A stretch of 64,000 nucleotides of DNA from positions 10,674,175-10,738,174 of the forward strand of contig NC_087078.1 of assembly GCF_026151205.1 (NCBI RefSeq), in the 5' to 3' direction. The translations under genes and the position numbers were made by a program. Each line of letters begins with the position of its first letter. Position 1 is the stretch's first letter. The stretch is from Bolinopsis microptera. Its lineage: Eukaryota; Ctenophora; Tentaculata; Lobata; Bolinopsidae. Below, in pieces: positions 12,201 to 21,730 of this stretch. The notes below the pieces were generated by a model. It ran no database searches, was not told the DNA's origin, and saw only the letters and a list, made by a program, of their open reading frames with translations.

Positions 12201-12882
12201 AAAAAGGGCGTGGCCCGTATATGGGTGTTCCCGCCAAAATAAAAATTGCCACCTATAAAAATCCTTTAGTTTAGGCTTCCAACTAGTGATTCTTGAAGTC
12301 AAATTGCTTCTAACAAACTAATCCAACGCCATTGATATTCCTGACATATCCTCCCTAACTAGTACCGAGGCAACGAAGGGGACGTTTAGCCTTTTTTGGA
12401 ACAACGGTAGCACTTAATGAGTCGCCCTTTCGAATTGTTCGACGTGCTTAGAAGAATTTTTGCAGCCCGGTTGGTATGGCACAGAACCCTCGAAACAGCC
12501 GGTACCAAAATATTTCGATCTCCAACTTTTATTTCCAAATATCGTCTTACCAAAATTACATTGCTAAAAAACGCTTTATCAACTTATATAGTAGTGGAAA
12601 GTATGTAAATTAGATTCATTTTAACTTGGTTGTTTAGGCCAATATATTTAAGATAATTTTTAAACTTTAGTAGATATATTTTTGATGATGTGTGATGATG
12701 TTTGTGTCATTATATTTTGATTTGATTTGATTTATTAGGCGAATATTAATTCGTTTTCTCAAACGAGACTCTGGCAATCTATATAGGGGGCTGTGAGAAA
12801 CTTTATAGAAGTGATACAAAGTGATCATAATTGTAAATTTCTTGGACATGTTGCTTCCAAGATAGTTCAGAATTTCAATTAT

Positions 12883-13007
12883 TTAATGACCATTAATGAC
12901 CATTGATGACCATTAATGACCATTAATGACCATTAATGACCATTAATGACAATGTCAGTTTTGACAAAATTCCATCTACTGACACTAATGGTCGTTGCAT
13001 GACCCCC
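12883..13007. repeat. Right terminal module: decamer array plus hairpin plus inverted end
   Basis: About seven CCATTAATGA units (one has a G variant) are followed by AATGTCAG...CTGACACTAATGG and then CGTTGCATGACCCCC. It has the same order and orientation as the left module, so the two modules are direct repeats even though the outermost sequences are inverted. Confidence 0.85.
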
Positions 13008-13015
13008 GGATAGTG

Positions 13016-13497
13016 GCGTAAAGTGAACTTTACACATCCCTTATTTTCCCACCTATTAAATCTTTAATGAACATTCCATGACTTAAATCATATTTCCCAT
13101 AATAGTACTAGTGTGAAAGGTTCTATAACTCTCAGTACTCATATTGTTACAAGAAACAAGTCACATGAATAATATATTAATTCAAGCTGGTTTCAACTGT
13201 TAAGGGCCTTTTAAGAAAAAGCTTAAAGTGTAAAGTGATCAAAAAATATGTAACTCTTCCTGACACATTCCAAAAATAACTATCGATGCTTGACGAATCA
13301 AAAATATTATTTTTCTTAAACTCTCCCAGTTTGATTCTTAGAAGGGCCAGGGGAAGGCCTTCATAAAAATTCTTCCGAAATGGAATGTACAGTTGTTTCT
13401 GATAAAAGGGAGTAATATCTATAAGCTACTTTTGGTCCTTTGAAAAAATATTGTTCCTAGCTAGATATATCGCCGATCAAAGGTCAGCGCTTGTGTG
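13016..13497. other. Non-coding stretch
   Basis: AT-rich sequence just outside the large element. I see no gene, RNA or repeat in it. Confidence 0.4.
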
Positions 13498-13594
13498 CAA
13501 CATCGTATTCATGATCTCAAATTATTTGTTATATATAGTGTGTTGAAAGTATTTTTAAAAGTACTAATTTGAGATCATGAATAATACGATGTTG
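13498..13594. repeat. Hairpin, ~27-bp arms
   Basis: CAACATCGTATTCATGATC at 13498 continues to taatt and is matched by its complement at 13565-13594 (gagatcatgaataatacg), with a ~40-bp AT-rich loop. It is probably a small inverted-repeat element. Confidence 0.8.
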
Positions 13595-13638
13595 TCACAT
13601 TGAATAATTCCTTTCCTGATAAAAGGGGGGGTATCCAA

Positions 13639-13750
13639 TGGTGAAAAATTGTGTAAAATGGTGAAAAACAGTGTTCATGATTTTGATGGTGAATTGGGTT
13701 TACAAATTGTAAAATTTCACCATTTTTCGACATTTTTCACCATTTTTTCG
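13639..13750. repeat. Hairpin built from ATGGTGAAAAA units
   Basis: Two tggtgaaaaa units at 13639-13669 face their complements (caccatttttcg, caccattttttc) at 13716-13750. Confidence 0.7.
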
Positions 13751-13802
13751 ATGAATATATTTGCCTTCTAGTTCAAGTGTTTGAGGACATAAAGAAACAA
13801 TT

Positions 13803-13975
13803 AAACATGTGTTTCATTAAATTTAAAGTAAGTCTAGGTTTTACAATTCGGAAACTCGAGTCACCAAAACTATCAAGCACCATTTTTCATCAAAACTAGT
13901 GAACACTGAACATGATGAGAAAGGTACATTGAAAATGGTAACTTGAAGTGAAAATGGTGCAGTGAGAAAGATACA
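13803..13975. repeat. Repeat flanking the zinc-finger gene, copy 1
   Basis: catgtgtttcatta, tctaggttttacaattcgg and caccatttttcatcaaaac occur in the same order here and at 15115-15260. The pair brackets the zinc-finger gene in direct orientation. Confidence 0.75.
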
Positions 13976-14258
13976 TTCATAATGGTACCTTTTTCAAATG
14001 ATTGCGCTCTAGTGTAATTTTGACACAGTAGCTATTTGTAAAACTGATTACGGGGGGATTTCAAACAGATACAACCACAACGATGCTCCAATACTTAATG
14101 TCAATAAAGGCACCAAATCATAATGTCTCACCATCTTATCAAGAACTGAACAACATCTTACAGGACTGCCAATTTAGTTTCTCACCAAAGTGGATTCCAA
14201 AATTTCTTGTAGGATCACTCATTTTTCTTCCAGCATACGAGCTCTGTGAACATTTGAA

Positions 14259-15062
14259 TCATTTCTCCCCAGAGTGAGTTTTTATGTGTTTAGTAAGATG
14301 CATTGCTAGTCTTGCAGCATATGAACACTCAGAACATTTGAAGGGTTTATCACCTGAGTGAGTTCTCATATGTACAGTAAGATGACCTGCTTGTCTTGTA
14401 GCATATGAACACTCTGAACATTTGAAGGGTTTATCACCTGAGTGAGTTCTCATATGTCTAGTGAGATGACCTGCTTGTCTTGCAGCAAATGAACACTCAG
14501 AACACTTGAAGGGTTTCTCGCCTGAGTGAGTTCTCATATGTACAGTAAGATCACCTGCTTGTTTTGTAGCATATGAACACTCAGAACACTTGAAAGGTTT
14601 CTCTTCAGAGTGAATCTTTTCATGTTTTATAAGTGTTCTCGAATATGCTGCACTGAATGTACACTGTGAACACCTAAATGGTCTCACAGGCGGACTCTCA
14701 CTAGGAGACAGAACTAATGTCCTCTGAGGATCTGTTCCAGTCAAGTTATCTGAAGTATCAAAGTAGTCAGGTACTTCTGGGCTGCTATGACCATGGTGTT
14801 GTTTTACATGTTCTATTAACTGAGTGTCTGAGTAAACATGTTCAGCACAAACTGGACAGATAAAAATAGATGGTTTATCTGATTCAGATGTAAGTTCTTG
14901 TTTTATTGTACAATTTGATATTGTTTTATGTTCTTTAATGTGCTCAACAAAGTAGTCTTCTGAAAAGTAATGTGCTCCACACATTGGGCAGAGGAAACCG
15001 TTTGACTTTTCTGGGTTCTCCACTCGTTCTGATTTGATCTCTTGTTTACAGTCTTTAGACAT
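14259..15062 (-). CDS. C2H2 zinc-finger protein, intronless, seven fingers
   Basis: A 267-codon uninterrupted frame, MSKDCKQEIK to HSGEK. Two degenerate N-terminal fingers (FLCPMCGAHYFSED at residues 23-45; FICPVCAEH at 67-90) are followed by a linker with IKQE (53-56), a possible SUMO-acceptor site. Five classical tandem fingers follow at about 128-264, joined by HSGEKPF/HSGDKPF linkers (KPFKCSECSYATRQAG type). Such proteins bind DNA in the nucleus; the target is unknown. The frame ends at a TGA where the linker Pro codon should be. Beyond it, the sequence still reads FKCSE then SYAG, a decayed sixth classical finger, so the protein looks C-terminally truncated. There is no intron, unlike the neighbouring genes, and similar repeats lie on both sides (13803-13975 and 15115-15260). 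It may be a lineage-specific ZNF or a mobile or retroposed copy. Confidence 0.8.
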   Translation of the reverse strand: MSKDCKQEIKSERVENPEKSNGFLCPMCGAHYFSEDYFVEHIKEHKTISNCTIKQELTSESDKPSIFICPVCAEHVYSDTQLIEHVKQHHGHSSPEVPDYFDTSDNLTGTDPQRTLVLSPSESPPVRPFRCSQCTFSAAYSRTLIKHEKIHSEEKPFKCSECSYATKQAGDLTVHMRTHSGEKPFKCSECSFAARQAGHLTRHMRTHSGDKPFKCSECSYATRQAGHLTVHMRTHSGDKPFKCSECSYAARLAMHLTKHIKTHSGEK

Positions 15063-15114
15063 TCTGAGATATTGAAATATTTATCACCAACTCAATACAC
15101 AATCAATAAATTCA

Positions 15115-15410
15115 ACATGTGTTTCATTATATTTAAAGTATGTCTAGATTTTACAATTCGGGAACTCGATTCACCAAAACTATCAATCACCATTTTTCAT
15201 CAAAACTAGAGAACATGGTGAGAAAGGTACATTGAAACTGGTAACTCTAAGTGAAAATGGCGAAAGTTACATTAAAACTGGTAACTTTTAGTAACCACTG
15301 AAGATGGTGAGAAAGGTACATTGATACTGGTAACTTTTGGTGAACATGGCGAGTAAGCTACATGAAAACTGGTAACTTTTGGTGAACATGGCGAGTAAGA
15401 TAAATAAAAA
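15115..15410. repeat. Repeat flanking the zinc-finger gene, copy 2, running into ~45-bp tandem units
   Basis: 15115-15260 matches 13803-13975. From about 15190 to 15405, a ~45-bp unit (ggtaacttttggtgaacatg, then gcgagtaag...acat) is repeated about five times with drift. The same unit appears in inverse orientation after 16313. Confidence 0.7.
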
Positions 15411-16410
15411 CTACAGGGTGGCCCAAAAGTAACTGCCCACACGCAACCCTTTAATAACTCACGTAATTCTTCTTAGAATTGCACCGAAATTTCAGAGATT
15501 ATAGATATGGGTCAAACTTAGATTTCCTGAAAGTTTCGTCAAATTTAATTAATTACAGTGGGTGTGGCATGCCAATCCCTCTTTTTCGATATTGTCACCA
15601 TAAAGTGAGAACGCTTTCGGCGAGGAACTTTAAAGTTTCTAGACATGTTTGGTTTGATAATTGAAGTGCTTTCCCAAAATTTCAAGTTGGTTGTTTACAA
15701 TTTAACCGTTATGACCCTTTTAAGATATTGCAGATACATGATCTTGGCACTTAATCAGTGATTTCAATGAAACAATAAGTTATTCACTAGCGAGCAACAA
15801 TGAGACTCATTAGGCGGTGACGAGCATGTTGGTGGATGACAATCTGATCACTTTGCTTAAAACCGAAGAAATTTGCGTTATAGCGCTTCGGTTGCTGTCC
15901 TATAAGCAGTTTCCAACCAAGTAGGACATTGTATTGATTGAGTTGCTGGATCACGTATCTACAAGATTTTAAAAGGGTCATAACTCGGTTAAATTATAAA
16001 TAACCAACTTGAAATTTTGGGAAAGCACTTCAATTATCAAACCAAACATGTCTAGAAATTTTTAAGTTCTTAGCTGGAAGCGCTTTCACTTTATGGTGAT
16101 AATAGCGAAAATGGGGATTGGTGTGCCACACCCACTGTAAATTAATATATTTGACTAAACTTTTAGGAAATCTAAGTTTGACCCATATTTATAATCTCTG
16201 AAATTTCTGTGCAATCCTAAAAATATTAGAATATTAGAATATTAGAATCTTAGAAAAATTACGTGAGTTATTAAAGGGTTGCGTGTTGGCAGTTACTTTT
16301 GGGCCACCCTGTAGTTTTTATTTATCTTACTCGCCATGTTCACAAAAACTTACCATTTCTGATGTACTTTACTCGCCAAGTTTACTTAAAATTGCCATTT
16401 TTGATGCTTG
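15310..16410. mobile_element. ~1.1-kb foldback element containing mariner-like TA-flanked inverted ends
   Basis: TACAGGGTGGCCCAAAAGTA at 15412 is matched by its complement ending at 16313, and TA is present at both borders, as for Tc1/mariner elements. The inverted arms run inward for about 320 bp each (15412-15730 against 15960-16313). The match also continues outward past the TA borders (gcgagtaagataaataaaaa on the left, its complement on the right to about 16390), so the palindrome is larger than the mariner-like unit. The centre (15740-15950) shows no recognisable transposase; a 64-codon minus frame there is not identified. Confidence 0.7.
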
Positions 16411-17631
16411 CAGTATATAGCGCGCGCCCATCGTCCGGCGGTAACAGCCTTTTTACTTTAGCATTTTAATGTTTAAGAGAAGAGCGCCTGAAGTGGCGCG
16501 AACGCACAAGTTTTATAACCTTCTGGTCTTACTTTTGATTATGCACTTTCTTAGTACATCGCGTTTTTTAAAGAACAGCTGGTAATAATAACAAACAAAG
16601 CAAGCTTAAATATTAAATTCATGCGACTAATCATGTTTGATGACTAAAATCCACATTTTAGAGAAAAAATTTGAAAATTCAATTAATTATTGAATATATA
16701 AATCAAGCGTTACATTTCATTTTATCAGTGACCCCCATTGTCGTTTTACTAAATAGTATTTATAGCGTTTCTACAATACATGGGGCCGCGTTGCTCTATC
16801 CAGAGCCCTTGCACTTGCGGTAGCGCGCGCCCGCACCTCACTTGTGAAACAAACGCGCCCGCAGCGGCGCGAAAGCACATGGTTAGGTGAAGGGGCCGCG
16901 AACTTGTGCGCGGCGGGTCATACAACGTGTGACAAACATTTCAGCCATGCACAATTACAGTAACACATTCTGATATACTGATTGATAAATGATACTGCAA
17001 TATTTACTGGGCGGCGCTCAGCCTGTCATTCCGCCGAATCTTTATTCGGGCTGAGTGATTTACGTCCTCCATCGCCCTTTAAAAAAGTGCGAATGCTCTG
17101 CATTGGATGTTGGAACGCACGTGACTCGCATTCACGTGATCGCTCTTGACGGATGTTACTCGTCTAAATTTCTTCGAAGTAGCGCGCGCCGCTTTCTTCT
17201 CTATGGCAAGAGCTACGAAGTAGCGCGCGCCGGGTCAGATCATTAACAATGGTCAAGATCGCTCAGAACCAATTACAGCCGCGCAAAAGATCACCTGCAC
17301 GCCAACTACCAATAAAAAAGAAGCGACGTATGCGCTACAAGAGCCGCGCAATGAGTTAGATTGTAAAATATGATTATTTGATTGTAAAATCGCATAAACG
17401 CGCCTATTTGCGCGTTTTAGAGCGTTAAAATTACGCCAGGCTATGTTTATGAACATAATAGCCTGGGGTCCCCAGGTAAGGGCCGCGGCCGTTTATCTAT
17501 GAAAGAAACTATCCGGAAGGCATCCGAGCAGGGTACAGTAGTAACCATGTTAGTTGAAGTATCCGACTTATGCGAGTCCAACTTATCAATTATCTGAGCA
17601 TTGTGCCTAGTGTATCAGGTGGCCTCTGGAC
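16411..17631. other. Non-coding stretch with locally GC-rich, CpG-rich patches
   Basis: The motif tagcgcgcgcc occurs four times (about 16419, 16819, 17180, 17219), and gcgcgaa-type words are clustered, unlike the AT-rich surroundings. I see no supported gene; short frames at 17055 and 17253 look accidental. Confidence 0.4.
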
Positions 17632-17884
17632 ACAGGAGGGGCTAAGTGCAAAGAAACTGCTGCTCACTGCTGCTAACTGCTACTAACTGCTGCTCACTGC
17701 TGCTCACTGCTGCTCACTGCTACTAACTGCTACCCACTGCTGCTCACTGCTGCTGTCAGTGAGCAGCAGTAAGCAGCAGTTAGTAGCAGTGAGCAGCAGT
17801 GAGCAGCAGTGAGCAGCAGTGAACAGCAGTTAGCAGCAGTGAGCAGCAGTGAGCAGCAGTTTCGTTGCAATTAGCCCCTCCTGT
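17632..17884. mobile_element. 253-bp foldback MITE with CTGCTGCTCA-type arrays
   Basis: The ends are ACAGGAGGGGCTAA (17632) and its exact complement ending at 17884. Inside, about ten gctgctcact-type decamers run up to about 17756, then the complementary gagcagcagt units run back down, giving an almost perfect palindrome. No coding content. A target duplication is not obvious. Confidence 0.85.
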
Positions 17885-17929
17885 AGCTGTGCATGGACGG
17901 CATAGGACTATATAAGTAGTATAGGGAGC

Positions 17930-18182
17930 GATACTGGAATTATTGATTAAAATGCTATACACTATTTTATAGAAGGTCATAAGATCGTTATAAATGCACT
18001 TCTGTTTAACAGGGAGAATATTTAATTTCTCTAGCAAGTTTATTGTCATTATAACTGCAGTAGGGTTCACCATTTATCCATTTAATGGCCCGCTTTTGAA
18101 TAGCAACAAACTTTTCAAGATGAGTTGCTTTTTGAGGGGACCATATGACAGAACAATGTTCAAATATAGACCTAATTAACAC
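17930..18182 (-). pseudogene. LINE reverse-transcriptase C-terminal fragment, frameshifted
   Basis: One minus frame reads IRSIFEHCSVIWSPQKATHL and EKFVAIQKRAIKWINGE. After a frameshift near 18050 it continues LLEKLNILPVKQKCIYNDL and TFYKIV. FEHCSVIWSP, followed by a QKRAIKWI helix and then LNILP, is the usual C-terminal region of CR1/Jockey-type LINE proteins. It is truncated at both ends. Confidence 0.7.
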
Positions 18183-18809
18183 TAAATAAAACGATATTTG
18201 GATTTATCTTTTTTTCGTTTATTATCCTTTATTTCCTTTTTTACTTTAGGCGGCATTCTGCCTATTGTATTTGTACAGGATCGACTCAATAGTAAAGACA
18301 CATTTATTTGTTAAAAGATGATAAAACATAGCTCGGGTCAAGTTGAAGTCATTGAAATAAACTCGCAGTATTGTCCTAACAAATGATAACAGATGAAAGG
18401 AATACCAAACACAGCATTTATAAACATGAAACAATTATAATGTTTATGTCATAACCCTTAAAATCTGTTGATTTGCAGAAAAAGTTTGTTAAAACTCTGT
18501 CTAAAGTGCCAAATCACTTAGCTCGTGTAATCAAACAGTAGCAAATATCAACAAATGTCTAATTTTAATGATATACTAGTAAAATATGATCCTTTTAATA
18601 ATAGGAGATAAAAATCACACAATAATGTCACCTTTTTAACGCATACTTTCAATGTTAAGAATGAGCACACAGTCAAATTTATATGATTAATCCTAGTTGC
18701 CACTGAAGAGTGTGATTTTTCGATAAAAACAGGAATTGAAAAAGGAACGCATCCTGATAAAGTAGCATACACGCCTAACAAGGAACTATGTGTTATGATT
18801 CGTTTAAGG

Positions 18810-20817
18810 TTAAATACCAAGTTTGAATACATCTAATGTTATGGAAATTGTTGCCAATGTACAAAAAATTACCAACCAGGCAAGCAAAGCATATAAGCTA
18901 ATGTATGAGCATGCAAAGAAAACGGTAGCTGTCCCTACTGACATTACCGAATTAAGTAACATATATCCTATATCACTGTCTGCTTGAAATAGTAATCCTA
19001 TCAGACAGTTGGCTTGAATGTTGAATCCAGTGTCTGATATTGCCAGAAGTACTGCAACGAACAATATTAGCCCCTGAGTTGGCTCTATTGAAGTTGGATC
19101 ATCACTCTTCCCATATGTAGCAGCAGAAGGAAACATTAAGAAAATGAGGTAGTAAGAGATTATTGCTAATATGTAGAGGAACAGCACAGCGATCCTGTTG
19201 TTTAAAAAGACAGCAATGCCCTCAAATAAAGGACATGCAATTACTGCTGATATTCCAAATACTAAAGACATTAGTGGAATCAGGCTTCTGTCTGCAAATA
19301 CATGACCTATGCAGGTTTGGAAAGTCATAGTATAGAATGCCAACACAAATGAGTTATAGAAAAGGATTATAAGAAGATATCCTATTTCTTTTCTTAGTAA
19401 GGTAACTTTGTAGAGAGCAAAGTTGTGCTTTACTTTTTCCCATACAGTTGTGCTTTCAGGTTTGGCTACTCTGCTTTGGATAGACTTGGAGCAAAGAAGT
19501 TCATCAATGTCGTCTTCTATGTCATTGAGTGCAGTAATATCCCTGTATCCAAATACTGCTACAGCAACAGCAAGGATAACAAAGATACAACATACAAGAT
19601 AAATGCAGATTCTTGTATGTGTACCAATCTTTGTAAGATTCCCAAGGTAGAAATAGTCAGCTGTATTACCTGAATTAAAGTCATGTAATTCTTCATGGCA
19701 TATAATCCTTAATGACTGTTATATGGTATTCTGAACGTCTGAAAAATAAACAGGATTCAATGCACATGTTCTAAACTAACCTATAACCATGCTGAAAATG
19801 TATATGCACCACCAAACACTGCTATTTCTCTGAAGATTTTTCTCAGTTGAGCAATCAGCAACAATTTTAGGAGCAACCACCCACATCATACCCATACCAA
19901 ATCCTGGAATGATAAAAAGTCACCAACAGGATTATGTGATATTAAAAGTTTATATATTGTGGGCACAGATACAATCACCCTGGTGATTATGGTATTGATT
20001 ATTATAATATTTGTTTTATTCTGAATATTTGTTTTATTCTGATTATTGAATTTCATTTAATTTGCATACAATTAATTCATTCATAGAAACCTGCAACAAC
20101 TGATCCTAGATAGATGGTCCAGTTCTTTAAGAAGATGATCCCTATAAATAATCCACTGTAGAGGAAGGCTGAGATTGCGAGTGTAGCCCGTACCCCAATT
20201 GCACTTAAGATCAGAGGTGTAATAAGTGCTATAGAAATGCTTGATAGGTATGTCAATCCTGTAACGATGCAATTAGTTGAGTGCAATGATTATTCGATGA
20301 GTTTAGCTTCATCACATTTTGACAGGACTCAAATTCGATATACAACAATGCTGGTTATTATATAATATGCATATTACACATTTGAGATATTTGGTTGGGG
20401 AGGCGGATTATCGTTGTGAAGTACTGTACTACTCACGAAGTGCTGTACACGATGTTTTGTATGTTACATATTACACATTGTTAAGGTACCTTGACTAATA
20501 AATCCAACGTTGGCATCACTCGAATCTCTGCCAGGACCATCAGTTATCACCACATCTAATAAGCCACCACCAGGAAAGAAAGCACAGTAAACCAGACACA
20601 ATACCACAGCACTCACCAGCACGTTACAGAACGGCTTTGAAAACAATCCTGATTTATAGAAACATCGTTATTACCTTTAAAGCCTTTACAAAACAGTGAA
20701 GCTACAAATTCTATTGCAAAGCGGTTGATATGATCCTATGATTCACTTACTCTCCCTATGAGGCTCAGGTTCCCTTTCCTCACCCACTGGATAGATTAAC
20801 ACTGCATCAGCTTGCAT
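18810..20817 (-). CDS. MFSD11/UNC93-like major facilitator protein, copy A (5 exons, 458 aa)
   Basis: Minus-strand exons: 20751-20817 (start ATG, 22 codons), 20490-20648, 20091-20258, 19781-19903 and 18810-19669. All four introns interrupt a codon after base one, and the joined length is 1377 bp with no stop. Hydrophobic segments occur through the length, starting with VLVSAVVLCLVYCAFF. The later half resembles MFSD11: FYTMTFQTCIG, RSLIPLMSLVFGISAV, YYLIFLMFPSAA, then LLAISDTGFNIQANCLIGLL, the position of the family's G-SD--FN-Q motif. MFSD11 is an orphan UNC93-like membrane protein; substrate and partner are unknown. At 458 aa it is close to the family's usual size. Copy B, about 0.9 kb upstream on the same strand, is its duplicate. 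The assignment to MFSD11 within UNC93-like proteins is by motif memory. Confidence 0.85.
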
Positions 20818-21730
20818 ACTGTGACTTGTTAGGTTTAGTGAAGGAGTTTTCTAGTACATGTTATCTCCTTGATAGGGTATTTGAATTAGGCATAGCAGTT
20901 TATAAGTTATAACACGTCTTTTGAAACAAAGGATACACTGCCAGTACAGTTTTATTATAACAGAGGTAACCAAACTGAAAACAAAGGAGTTCATTTGATA
21001 CAACATGTACAATACTGACTCACGTACAGTGAGGCCGTGAGCTCAGTATAATATCATGTGAGGAATTGTGGTGTCACCTTACTAGTTCTCTTCACTTATC
21101 TCTATATTATTCTGCAAAACCGAACTCATGACTGCATTGATAAGTAATTTGGCTGATATCTTGATGATTTAAGAAATTATTCCTCCTGGGTCATCTTGCA
21201 AATTAGTTTGCTGAACAAATAATACTGACAATCATAAATGAACTTATCAAAATAAACAGTCGCAGTGTAAAACAAATATAGAATTTATCATTTTATAACC
21301 AAAATTTCAAATAATACTGTTCATATAACTAATTGCAATAAGAAAGTTTACAAAACAAAGCTGATTTGCCCCCCAAACATTCAATTCAGAAAGCAGAAAT
21401 GTTAACAGAGAATGCTATTGATAGATATTTTCTAATCAAATCAAACAAACCATCATGGAATAGATGAATTCACACGAACTAATAACACACACGATAATTA
21501 CATTCATACTCTGCCCCGAGACCCACAACACATGACTCATGCTGTTGTATTAATGTTAATTATTCTTATCTGAAATCTGAATTATATGTCTGTCCAGTGT
21601 CCTTATCTAACATATTATTTTCCAAACCGGAAAACTCTTCTGTCTTTTGATTTCATGTGTCAACTCAGGTTACTGATATTTTCATTTTACTGTTTTCGAA
21701 TCTTTTAGTCACCGTTCGAGCCATCACCGT
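20818..21730. other. Intergenic region between the two transporter copies
   Basis: It should hold the promoter and 5' UTR of copy A and the 3' UTR of copy B. I saw no repeat or further exon that I can support. Confidence 0.4.

Larger units (their letters stand above)
7512..12360. repeat. 4.85-kb imperfect palindrome (two inverted arms around a ~0.85-kb centre)
   Basis: Left arm 7512-8020 plus 9227-10140 matches the reverse complement of right arm about 10985-12360. Anchors: TAGTTAGGGAGG near 7515 and its complement near 12350; GGCGTTGGATTAG at 7536 against its complement at 12320; TTAATGGGCCAGGCC near 9380 against its complement near 11690; TAGAACATTGGAACTG near 10055 against its complement near 11060. 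The left arm carries a 1.2-kb insertion that the right arm lacks. No recognised transposase lies in the centre (10140-10985). A piece of the right arm near 10940-10990 is also repeated directly near 11510-11565. Confidence 0.8.
673..13015. mobile_element. 12.3-kb foldback-type DNA transposon with tandem-array ends and 8-bp target duplication
   Basis: The element body is 681-13007. The left end is a G run followed by TATGCAACGACCATTAATG. The right end, read on the minus strand, is GGGGGTCATGCAACGACC, so about 22 bp of terminal inverted repeat share the core ATGCAACGACCATTA. Directly outside, GGATAGTG (673-680) is repeated exactly at 13008-13015, an 8-bp target duplication (9 bp if one G of the run is counted). 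Both ends carry CCATTAATGA decamer arrays followed by a hairpin with AATGTCAG and CTGACATT arms. The inside is a nest: a Dong/R4-like LINE (1084-6566), a CR1-type tail (6737-7027) and a 4.85-kb palindrome (7512-12360). No transposase was recognised. Tandem-repeat inverted ends and 8-9 bp duplications recall Drosophila FB and Mutator-type foldback elements; that assignment is inference. The 832-bp element at 58119-58950 has the same design. Confidence 0.72.

Noticed and set aside
640-13020. CRISPR-like array at the decamer repeats
   Set aside because: There are no spacers, the unit is 10 bp and perfectly contiguous, and the genome is eukaryotic.
15787-15981. Transposase in the centre of the mariner-like palindrome
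   Set aside because: The 64-codon frame has no recognisable DD(E/D) or helix-turn-helix features.
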